A stretch of DNA of 64,000 nt from Blastobasis lacticolella. Lineage: Eukaryota > Arthropoda > Insecta > Lepidoptera > Blastobasidae. The DNA is taken from positions 10,290,001 to 10,354,000 of the forward strand of contig LR990050.1 of the NCBI GenBank assembly GCA_905147135.1, read 5' to 3'. This document shows positions 54,501 to 64,000 of the stretch, in pieces; position 1 is the stretch's first letter; each line of letters opens with the position of its first letter. The notes under the pieces were generated by a model. It was not told where the DNA came from. It did not search any database and worked only from the letters and a program-made list of their open reading frames with translations. The translations under genes were made by a program, and so were the position numbers.

Positions 54501-57500
54501 AGTCAAAATCGGCTCACAGCGAAGATTACATATACAAAATTCGGTCTGTTAACCCTCACAGCGTATTTTCATACCATCCGCAAAATCCGTGCCGGACAAT
54601 GCTGGTCGGTCCTTAATAATAACTAGTAAGCTTAAAATGGAATGATTTTAGCCTGTGAGAAATAAAACTTAGTTAATAAAAAAAAAATACTGACAAAATT
54701 AGCCCCCTGTAAAATCGAGTGCCGGACACCATTGTCCGTCATGCCGCATGCACATCTAAAATGCTACATAATAGTATGTTATCTTGTACACAGCAAGTGC
54801 CGCGTGGCTCCGAAAATAATTGGGACACCAGTTCCTCCGCTAAAGTCAGAGTTGGCTCCAGCACCTTGTAAGACCTTTGAAGATTTGAAAGAGACAGTCA
54901 TACCGGCGCTTATATTGTTGGGCTCATCTCTTCATTACGATCCAATCTTGATGTACAAAGTGAGTAAAATTTGTCATAAAATTTAAAATGTATATTTGGG
55001 GATTAGAAATCCTGTTCTCATAATAATTAACATATTTTTGACCTGGGGCTCTATTTTTTAATCTCTCGCATCCATACGATAGGGATGCGCCGATCCGATC
55101 CGATCTTTTAGAAAATCGGATCGAAAGCCATACGATCCGTCGATTTTTGGATCGGATCGAGACAATACGATTTATTGGCGGATCGATACAAAACTTTAGA
55201 GATCGGATCGCATGGATCGTATGAACTGGATGGCGGTGTTTACCTACATCTACTTACGATTTTGTTAGGACCGAACTTGATCATTTGTTTACGTTACGTT
55301 CCAAACTTGTGCGGCGATTATCTGTCTTGTCTTTCTGTCTGCCTGTTACGCTTTCACGCCTATACTACTGAACCAATTTTAATGAAATTTGGTACAGAGA
55401 TAGTATGCTCCATGGGGACGGACATAGGCTGCTGGGCAGGGATCATCCCTCCCGCGATATAAAATATGGTCCACGCGAGCGAGGCTGCAGGCAGAAAGCT
55501 AGTTACTAAAAAAAAGGGATTTTTGTTTATCATTATCCACATTATTAGTTTCCCTCTATAAACGATTTTTTTTTCGCGATTTGTACTTATTGTGTCATGT
55601 GACACTCACATTACGTTAAAAAGGCGGCCACAAGACCTGTTCGTATTTATAAGTGCATGCAATGTTTTTTTAAATAAGAAATAACTAATAATAATTGGCT
55701 TGCTTTTTTGCACCCGATCCGGATCGATTTCTTTGATATCGGATCGACGGCATGCGATCCAATCTACGAGCAGATCGACGCATTACGATCCGATCCGATC
55801 CTTTAAAATCGAATCGATGATCTGGATCGCGCATCCCTACCATACGAGCGTTCTCTTTCTAATGCCTGTCTCTTCTATCACTAGCACTTTACCACAAGTG
55901 TAAAAGAGACAGGTAGCGCTCGCGTGGATGTGAGCAGTTAAAAAATAAGGCCTCTGGCCAAGGCACTACTTGTTTCTAAACGGAAATAAAAATTTTGCAT
56001 ACTTTAACAAACAATAATAAAATTTATTATTATGTTGTAGATAATACGAATATTTAGAACATCGCGATCCCTAGATGAAGATCCACTAAATTTTGAGGCA
56101 TTAACAGTGTTAGACGCGGCTATACTGCCTTCTCTAACACTTATGGAAGGCAACTGCTGCATGGCTGAAGAAGTTTACACTCTCCTCAAACTGTATCCCT
56201 ATCAGTGTCGGTAAGAATTATAATCATTTTTGTACAGTACTTAAAAATGCAAATTTTATTACAAAGTAAAATGATGCTACTACTACATAATTTTTTAGGT
56301 ATTGCCTATATTCTCGATGGAAGAACGAGTCCTCAGAAAAAATTCCAGCGCTTATGCGTGTGCGTGGCAATTCGCTGCAACGGATCAAACATATAATGAA
56401 GCGTGTGTCTAAAGAGAACACCAAGCCGCAGGGGCGACTCATCGGCAAGCTTTCGCACGCCGCGCCCGCCTACCTGTTTGACTACATGCTGTTACAGGTA
56501 ACCCACTGAAGAATTGCATATTTTTAGTAGAAGTAGTTTAGAAATTGTAAGCTCAATAATTGTAAATCAAAGTCTCGCTGTGTCAGTCTCTGTTTGTAAA
56601 CAGAACAATCACCAGATGGCGCTACTGAGAAGTAAGGTCCGTTATCAAAATACTGCCGTGCTATTGTACAGAAACAACTGCTCTATAATGACGGATCCAT
56701 TCCAGCCAATGACGGCTTTATTTTGACATCAGCTCTCACGTCTCAGTAGCGCCATCTGGTGAATTTCGGGATCGCGAAAACTATAATTGCTGTGTACTGC
56801 TGTTCACACCAATAGCCAACTACATCTTCAATAAATAAATGCCAAAATCTCTTCCAGATCCAAACATACGACAATTTGATCGGGCCAGTTGTGGAGTCTC
56901 TGAAGTACTTGACTTCGTTGTCGCTGGACGTTCTGGGGTACTGTTTGCTAGAGGCTCTATGTGCGGGCCGCGGGGCGGGCGCCTCCGGGCCGCTGGCGGC
57001 CCACCCGCCGTGGCTGCAAGCGCTCGCGGCCTTCGCCGGAGCCGCCTTCAAGAAACACAACATCGAACTGACAGCCCTGTTGCAGTTCGTCGCCAATCGA
57101 TTGAAGGCGCATCAGAGGTATTGTGCGATGAGAAATTAGTCTTAATTGATAGGATTTTAGGGCAACTTTGACAGGGTTTCACTCTCATCGTGACATTTGA
57201 TGGACACAGCGTGCAGCTGTTTGTGACAGAATCATTGTTCCATGTGTACCACGCAGTTCGATTCCCGGCGGAGCAGAAATTGAAATAATGAATTTTAATT
57301 TCTGTTATATATTTATTATACAACTTAAACACAATACACAAACAATATATGTATAATTTCTGTTATATTAATTTATTTATTTAACTACTGTATGACTTAA
57401 ATTTTTAGATAGTGTATTTTACATGCTTTTACTTGTTGAGTAACTATTACAGAATGTTATTGTTTTTTATTTTCAGTCAAGACTTGCTTATACTAAAAGA

Positions 57501-60500
57501 AATAGTACAAAAAATGGCCGGAATAGAAGCAGCCGAGGAAATGACACCAGATCAATTAGATGCGATGGCCGGGGGTGAATTGCTAAAAGGAGAGGTGAGT
57601 GTCTTAACTGAATTTTAGACTAAAGACTATATAGTAGCCAATATACCTTATGAGCATACCTGATACTATGTATTTTTTTCATAGGCTGGATACTTCTCTC
57701 AAGTTAGAAACACAAGAAGATCATCGGCGAGGTTGAAGGAAGCTGTTGTCGGCAACAATCTGGACATCGCTCTTTGCATCCTATCCGCCCAACAGCGCCA
57801 TTGCTGCGTTTGGAAAGGTATGTTGTAATATTGTGTAGTAGTTTTTATTTAGTTTAATTTTCATATAGAAAATTTTGATGTCTACAGTGAGTGACGACAG
57901 CACTCTGGCTAACTAGCTGTATTTAATTGCGGAGATGAATATAATTATATTCAATGGATCAGATGGATGGATGTAACCTATCATCCAATCCCTATCATCA
58001 TCATCATTATCATAGCTGTTAATCCCGGCTCCAGCCAGGGTCCGCTCTTCTAGTAGGAAACCATTTTCTTACTAGAAGCTATCACTAAAAAATTGATGTT
58101 TGGCGGCAACTAAAAAAAGGAAAAGCCGATACGCTGGCCACTTCCGTCTATCAGCGGGGGAACCACGAGCATACACGGTTGGCTTGGGCCCTGACCATTC
58201 TAATACCTTTAAAATAACGATAACAATAACGTATCAGAATACGATGACGACGGGTCGGGCGCCAACGCCGGGTCGCAGCTGAAGGTGGTGGGGCGGCTCG
58301 CCGACCAGTGCCAGGACGCTTTGGTGCAGCTCGGCACCTTCCTCGCCTCCTCGCACGCGCCAGACGAGTACGCCGCACGGTTGCCGCCACTGCAGGTAAG
58401 CATACACACACACACACTCACACTCACGCCCGTGTTCAATGGGGGTAGGCAGAAACTACTTGCCGGGTACGCATACATACACACACTCACGCCCATGTCC
58501 AATAGGGGTAGGCAGAGACTACGTGCCGCTTCTTTTCCCCATGGATAGGTCCTTTCCGAAGCGGTGGTAACTTTCCTTTCCTTTCTCATTTACGATGTAC
58601 TTTGGTCGTTCCGCGGCTGGAGGGACCTGCTCTGTGCTGTCTGGGGAGAGGATGGCTTTGTCGGATATGGGTAGGGTAAGGTTAGGGTAGCGGTAAGGGT
58701 AGGCTCTGTCGTGCATTGTTAGTGACGATACGACTCTGTCGAGCTCAGTCCGGCTCTGCCTGGCATTGTCCGGCATGATCTGGCTATGCCGTCCATCGCC
58801 GTTGTCGACGTGGAGTGGATGGCTCTGGGACTGGTTTATCTCTTTGTGTCTCTTTAATATTCTTCCTATCACTATCCCATATGACTATTGAAAGAGATAT
58901 TTACTGTTCTACTCAATAAAGAGATGTTGAGTTTGACTATCGAGCGTATTTGTTTAATAATCCAAAGTGTCGTCACAAACATGATAGAACTCGTGAATGT
59001 ATGACCGGACATCAGTTGTTGTAAAAGTGGGTATTGGACATGACACTATCTTGTCAGCAATAGCAATACAATTAGCTATTCTCTATTGCAGGAATTGCTT
59101 CGAGACTATCACGTCGACGCGGACGTAGCGTTCTTCCTACATCGCCCCGTATTGGCGTTGAAGATAGCCGCCAAGTCTGAAGCTATGCGCAAAGGTGCCG
59201 ACGTGAAAACCGATACCTTGGAGAAGAGCATAGAACGCTACACGAATGCGTCAATGGAAGTGCTGGAGCCGGTTTTGGAAGCCATCACGCCTCTGTTGCC
59301 GGCGAGGGTATGGGAAGATATATCGCCGGAGTTCTACGTAACTTTTTGGTGAGTATGTAATAGGTAAAAGAGAAAACGCCCTGCCTTATCATACAGTTAC
59401 GGCCCTATTTTGATAAATGTCAAACTAGACTGAGGGCCACGAAACTTTGCCGACAGGTGATGACACGCCTGTCGATTTTTGTTTTTTAACCATTCAAATT
59501 TAATTCCACTTTCAACCGGGCGCAAAGTCTCGTGGCCCTCAGTCTACCTACAGAATCGATCCCCATTATGAAGTGTCAAACACCATGGACCTATAATTCC
59601 GTTTTACTATCTATGGTTGTCATATGAACAAAAGAGAAAAAAAAACGGTTGAGACGCACCTATAGAGTGCCACGGGCTAACTCGCAACATGGCTGTTTGA
59701 CATTTCATAATTTATTGAAATACTAATCTGAAAACTGCTGGAAACTCTTTCTTTCTGGTCCATAGCTAATCAAAAAGCTTCATACGACACCCGTGAGCAA
59801 AAGAATTTGATGCTTTTCTACTCTGTGACACCACACGGCTAAGGACTTTAAAATGTGCATAAAGTATTAAATAAAAATAATAATAATATCTTAATTAATT
59901 TATAAATTCTTTCAGGTCACTGTCCATGTACGATCTCCGTGTGCCAGTGGAGAGCTACGAGCGGGAAATCGATCGTCTGAAGGCCGCCGCGGCGTCGGCG
60001 GCCAAGGACGCCTCGCAGGGCACCAAGGGCAAGAAGGAACAGGAGCGATTCAATACGCTCATTGAAAAGCTACAGGTCAGTGGATTTATTATATCAGTCA
60101 GCCAATAATGTGATGTTTGTCGTTAACATGCAGTTTTGCCCATGTTTGGATACAGATTGTTACACATTTTTATCAATTTTTTAATTTGTTTAGGAATAAA
60201 GTTTACATAGGCAACTTGAGTAGTTGCCTATGTAAACTAGGTTATGCAAAAAACTTTAAACGTATTAACAACAACAAAAATGTATAACAATTTATCTAAT
60301 ATTTTACATTAAACAAGCATAACTTATTGTACATTAAGGTTTTAAATTAAAATCAATTATCGCTTGTTTTCGTAATCTGTGGACAATCTTGCTGCACAGC
60401 TAGCACAAATGTGCACGCGACACAGCTCGCGCGCCACAAGCGAGAAAAGGCGTGACATAGATACTGATATCTCTTTCATATTAGTATTGGAAGAAGAAAA

Positions 60501-63500
60501 TAAAATTTCTCTCCCGGCGCAAGCTGGGGCACACTTGTGCAGCCCCCTAACTATCTTGACCCCAATTTATACATAGTATTAAACAAAGTCGCATCTCGTC
60601 GTCTGTCATCTATTTACGCTTAGGTCTTTTAAACCACGCAACGAATTCTAATGCTGTTTTGCACAATATAAAAAGTAATTCAAGAGGAAGGTTTCTAAGC
60701 AGGAAAAAGCGTAGGTAAAGGTAAAGTAGGTGTACGCGGATGAAATCGCACTAGGTCCACTAGTTATGTATATGATGATCCAGTACAACCCCGGTATAAT
60801 GTGTCTGTTCGTCGTCAGGAGGAGCGTCGCCGCCAGCAGGAGCACGTGTCGCGCGTGTCGGCGCGGCTGCGGCGGGAGTGCGCCGGATGGTTCCCCGCGC
60901 GCGCCGCCAAGGTAACATATAGACACACACACAGAGATCAAAAGACTACATTTATTTATCGATCATAAAGCAATTTAAATACATGTCACGTTAAAATAGT
61001 TTCAAAAATACAACTGTCAACATAAAGTAGTTCACAGTCATACTTCGTCCACAATGAGGGTAATTATTAAACGTCAATGAAATGAAGAGGTGACTGCGTG
61101 ACATTTTGGTCTACTTACTACTTTGGAGACCACCCACATTGTTCTAGTCACTAACTTAGAGACCACTGACATTGTTCTACTTACTACCTTAGAGGCCATC
61201 CACATTGTTCTACTCTAACTTAGAGACCGCCCACATTGATCTACTTACTACCCTAATCTCTATCATCAAAATTATAGGTAACAATCAATGAGCGAGCGCC
61301 ATGAGCTAAAAAAAATTATGTTTTTGGTAAGGCGATGAATAAATGAATTAGCGAGCGGAGGGAGCTCGGAAATTTTGGGTTTTAAAAGCTGAGGTAATCA
61401 ATAAATGTGTGAGCGAGCGGAACGAGCTCGAAATTTTTGTCATTTTGGGTCTTAAAAGCTGAGGTGATCAATTAATGAATAAAAACAACTTAAATTATAG
61501 AATAAGTAATCGGAGCGCGCACGAAACTTTTCACATTAATATTGCTTCTTAAAAGCTGGGGTGATTGTTAAAATGAATATATTCCATATTTATAGAATAG
61601 ATTATACATAATTTAAGGTCTTGAAAAATTTGTGAATGGTATGAAAAAACTGAAACCAATGAATAAGCGAGCGACGAGAGCTCGAAATTTTTGAGAAATT
61701 TATAAAATGAATAAAATAATTTAACGAGAGTAGCGAGCTCGGTGTTTTCGGCTCATAAAACCTAGGGCGATTGTGAGTCAATTCACTGAATGCGTGTTCG
61801 TTGCCCCCAGTCGGCGAAGAACGAGACGGTGACCCGCCTGATGCAGCTGTGCCTGTTCCCGCGCTGCGTGGCCACGGCCGCCGACGCGCTGTACTGCGCC
61901 GAGTTCGTCCACACCGTGCACGCGCTCAAGACGCCCAACTTCAGCACGCTGCTGTGCTACGACCGGGTGAGGAAATGGGCGAAAGCCACGAACCTATCTG
62001 GCACGGTGACGGCGTTGCTATTGCCATTGATATGTCAAATTTCCCCACAGTAATAGTCTTAGCCACCGGGTAAGATAGGTTCGTAGCTCTGTAACTAGAA
62101 ACCACGCGGCGACAGCGACGGGCGAGGCTATATGTTCGAAAGTCTCAAAACCCGGATGAGTAAGGCCACCCGCTGCGTTAAGCGGGAGCCATGCATGCCC
62201 GCTCAGCATGACGAGTCTGTTTCTAAAAACATAAGGCACACCCTACATGCCCCTATCATGCTATACGTCTGGATTGAATTAGAAACAGACTCACTAACTG
62301 ACTATGCAGTTTCCGCTTACATCGTATAAATGGGCCTTAATAGTAAATTATATTGAAAAAAAAAAAAACATTCAAAACTTACGTGTTTAACATTAATTTA
62401 TTAATTAGCAAAATATAGTTTTCTAAAAAATCTATCTAATACAATTTATTTTTGTTACTTAGTTGTTCTGCGACATCACGTATTCAGTGATGTCATGCAC
62501 GGAAGGTGAAGCGGCACGCTACGGCACTTTCCTGTGCAAGGTAAGTGTACTTTTGATTATGTAACCTTTTGTTGTTGTAATTTTAACAGATTGCTACCTT
62601 TTTGTCCGCAACTTGGTTGGTCAGCGTAAAATTTGGGTACTACGATCCGATCCGTTCCCGTTGGAACCATATAGAATTTCGGAAAAAACCATATGTAGCT
62701 TTCTTTAAGTGAAAGATCTTTTAAACCGGTTATGTATATTTTGAGTATTAGTTTAGATTCGTGGTATATTGTAACTTCCTTCACTTCCTTGTATAATACT
62801 AGCGACCGGCCACTAGCTCCGTTGTTTGCTGGCTAAAAATCATACTTTTGAAATGCTCACAAGAGGGATTACTGTCCCCATAGTACATGGTAACCTAGTT
62901 TATAGGAGGCAGGAAATCAATATGTAGCTAATACATTTTAGTGCCTGAACTGTTGAGATTTGTTGCCAATTATTGTACTGTTATCTTTGTTATTTTATTT
63001 GGCTAATAAATATTTATTCATTAGGTGCTTGGCACTGCGATGCGGTGGCACGGCGACAAGGCGGCCTTCCACAAGGAGTGCGCACACTACCCGGGCTTCG
63101 TGACCAAGTACCGTGTCTCCAACCAGTTCACCGAGGCCAACGACCACGTCGGCTACGAGAACTACAGGTTGGGAACAACAACAGACAAGCCTAAGCCACC
63201 TTTCGTCTCCACCATCAGATCAGCTCACTGATACCATCATATTGTTTTATCATTTATTTTATATGTATATGCAAAATTTCAATTCAACTGATTACCTGGA
63301 AGTGGGTGGTTGATGTGAACGCCGGCTTGTAGCCAATAAGAATGGCGAAGTTATCACAGTACTTTATAGTTAAAAAATAGTGGTGGGTAGGTTAATCTGC
63401 TTCTTTACGTGTGTAAGCCGCATAAAACAACACAAATTCTTTTCGCACCAGGCACGTCTGCCACAAGTGGCACTACAAGATCACGAAGGCGATGGTGGTG

Positions 63501-63620
63501 TGCCTGGACTCGGGCGACTACGTGCAGATCCGGAACGCACTCATTGTGCTCATCCGCGTGCTGCCACACTTCCCAGTGTTGGCCAAGCTCGCGCAGATCA
63601 TCGAGAGGAAAGTGGAGAAG
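51551..63620 (+). CDS. THOC2: THO complex subunit 2, 5' part (runs off the window)
   Basis: Largest scaffold of the THO/TREX complex, which couples transcription to mRNA export. Exons: 51551-51612, 51864-52029, 52173-52414, 52594-52727, 53257-53513, 53758-53907, 54002-54171, 54794-54959, 56041-56210, 56299-56497, 56858-57117, 57477-57594, 57685-57817, 58238-58395, 59092-59348, 59916-60075, 60819-60911, 61811-61966, 62463-62540, 63025-63167, 63452-63620: 3441 bp, 1147 codons, no stop yet (human about 1590 aa). Signatures: '[15 protein letters not shown]', '[19 protein letters not shown]', '[20 protein letters not shown]', '[20 protein letters not shown]', '[20 protein letters not shown]', '[20 protein letters not shown]', '[12 protein letters not shown]'. 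An ATG at 51557 is an alternative start. Exons 17-21 are GC-rich. Confidence 0.96.
55080..55839. mobile_element. hAT-like element with 8-bp target duplication in THOC2 intron 8
   Basis: 'tagggatgcgc' and its exact inverse bound 760 bp, and 'ccatacga' is duplicated at 55072-55079 and 55840-55847. The subterminal regions are packed with 'gatcggatcg' words at both ends. An 8-bp duplication points to the hAT superfamily. There is no transposase frame, so it is non-autonomous. A second common repeat lies inside ('gaaccaattttaatgaaatt', 'ggtacagagatagtatg', about 55340-55505). Confidence 0.9.
56609..56763. mobile_element. MITE with perfect 22-bp TIRs in THOC2 intron 10
   Basis: 'tcaccagatggcgctactga' plus 'ga' (56609-56630) is exactly inverted at 56742-56763. 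The element is 155 bp long, with no coding frame and no certain target duplication. It lies 94 bp before exon 11. Confidence 0.85.
57225..57305 (+). repeat. tRNA-like SINE fragment in THOC2 intron 11
   Basis: 'gcagttcgattcccggcgga' is B-box-like (GTTCGATTCC) and is followed by 'gcagaaattgaaataatgaa'. It resembles the fragment at 9385-9455. The head is not preserved. Confidence 0.4.
57975..58060 (-). repeat. SINE/RTE 3' end, minus strand
   Basis: Plus strand 'ctatcatcatcatcattatc', then 'ttaatcccggctccagccag' and 'ggtccgctcttctag'. Inverted, it gives the '...ccctggctggagccggg...(atg)n' end shared with 8880-8915 and 46005-46046. Confidence 0.6.
58396..58515 (+). repeat. Tandem pair of a CA-rich lepidopteran repeat after exon 14
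   Basis: Two units of about 60 bp run 'gcatac(ac)n tcacgcccgtgttcaa' then 'ggggtaggcagaaactac' and 'tgccg'. The first begins two bases into the intron, overlapping the donor site of THOC2 exon 14. Confidence 0.6.
58640..58940 (+). repeat. SINE-like repeat ending in (GATTT)n-type tail, copy 2
   Basis: See 11630-12030. Here the end reads 'gactattgaaagagatattt', 'ctgttctactcaataaagag' and 'atgttgagtttgac'; the body has repeated 'ggcattgtccggc'-like words. It lies in THOC2 intron 14. Confidence 0.55.
59426..59546. mobile_element. 121-bp MITE in THOC2 intron 15
   Basis: 'tagactgagggccacgaaac' and the inverted right end 'tagactgagggccacgagac' agree at all but one position, and the match continues into 'tttgc'. 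TA at both edges suggests a TA target duplication. Confidence 0.85.
60200..60238. other. Perfect hairpin, 17-bp arms, 5-nt loop
   Basis: 'agtttacataggcaact' (60200-60216) and its exact complement (60222-60238) with loop 'tgagt', in THOC2 intron 16. It is too short for a typical microRNA precursor. It could be the collapsed end pair of a MITE. Confidence 0.8.
60620..60745 (+). repeat. Dispersed repeat, copy 2
   Basis: 'aaaccacgcaacgaattcta', 'atgctgttttgcacaat' and 'aattcaagaggaaggtttct', as at 40400-40525. It is followed by a run of 'aggtaaaggtaaagtagg'. It lies in THOC2 intron 16. Confidence 0.45.
61111..61257. repeat. 33-bp minisatellite in THOC2 intron 17
   Basis: Units start 'ctacttactaccttagagac' and end 'cacccacattgtt' at 61111, 61144, 61177, 61210 and 61241, with one shorter unit. 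There are about 4.4 copies. Confidence 0.85.
61265..61780. repeat. GAGCGAGCGGAGCGAGCTCG array, copy 2
   Basis: Five or six degenerate units carry 'gagcgagcggaacgagctcg', 'aaatttttgtcattttgggt' and 'cttaaaagctgaggtgatca'. It is the same unit as at 39340-39790 and directly follows the 33-bp minisatellite. It ends about 30 bp before THOC2 exon 18. Confidence 0.75.
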
Positions 63621-63793
63621 GTGAGTTGCTGCACACACAGCTATTTGTAGCTGCTGTTTTCCGCCAGCTAAAATTTAGCTTCGTGCGACCGTGCTCGAGC
63701 TAAAAATCGCTGAGCGAATTGTAGCCGCTATAAAATTGAACGTGCTCAATTTTGTAGCGGTTACAATTAGGCTGGCGATAAATAACTACGTGT

Positions 63794-64000
63794 GACCAAA
63801 ACAGGGGGTGGCATAAGTGGATTACCAACTCACGGTAATCCCGACCAAAACGATGAGGTGTCATAAGTGGAGAAAGTGAGTTGGTGACCCCGACAAAACT
63901 ATGGGGTGAAATAAGTGGAGAAATGGAGTTGGTAACCCCGACGAAACGGTGAGGTGTCCTAAGTGGAGAAGGTGAGTTGATAACCCCGACGAAAATTGTG
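63794..64000 (+). repeat. ~48-bp minisatellite carrying splice-donor-like sequence
   Basis: Units run 'gacgaaacggtgaggtgtc', 'taagtggagaaggtgagttg', 'ataacccc', with starts near 63794, 63843, 63892 and 63940; the array continues past the window edge. The core 'aagtggagaaggtgagttg' is identical to the end of THOC2 exon 21 plus the first intron bases, 340 bp upstream. Confidence 0.85.

Noticed and set aside
55175..55605. Protein-coding frames of 81-95 codons inside the hAT-like element
   Set aside because: They fall in a common repeat on both strands and show no transposase motifs.

Overview
The window is nuclear DNA of an insect, almost certainly a moth or butterfly. It has multi-exon genes with GT-AG introns and animal housekeeping proteins. 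Between and inside the genes lie repeats I associate with Lepidoptera: tRNA-headed SINEs, RTE-type LINE tails ending in (GATGAT)n, a recurrent LINE 3' end, many TIR MITEs and GGTAGGTAC-rich sequence. I cannot name the species.

Layout. From 1 to about 12.8 kb there is no gene I can support, only layered, decayed transposons. The standout is a TIR-bounded element carrying SWIM zinc-finger coding sequence, inserted in the reverse transcriptase of a LINE. From 14.46 to 24.39 kb (minus) lies a four-exon cyclin D gene of 295 aa, with the Rb-binding LxCxE motif and the TPTDV phosphodegron. At 26.1 kb (minus) is a small complex III subunit (UQCR11-like). At 28.8-29.7 kb (plus) is APC10, convergent with the ten-exon gene for eIF2B epsilon (30.0-33.8 kb, minus). 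A complete 4.7-kb LINE with a perfect 13-bp target duplication sits at 34.5-39.2 kb inside an older SINE. After a tandem-repeat region comes the ciliary gene BBS7 (41.7-49.3 kb, plus, 15 exons, 722 aa). Its 3' end faces a ferritin heavy-chain gene with an intact ferroxidase centre and a likely mitochondrial leader (49.4-50.4 kb, minus). Mitochondrial ribosomal protein S6 follows (50.7-51.1 kb, minus), head-to-head with THOC2 (from 51.55 kb, plus). THOC2 runs off the right edge after 21 exons and 1147 codons.

The genes do not form one pathway. They are a compact run of housekeeping genes (cell cycle, proteolysis, translation, mRNA export, iron, respiration) plus one cilium gene. They come in convergent and divergent pairs, with transposable elements in introns and gaps. 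The exon models rest on splice sites, continuous reading phase and remembered family sequence; every reading phase closes. Repeat boundaries are approximate unless a target duplication or inverted repeat fixes them.
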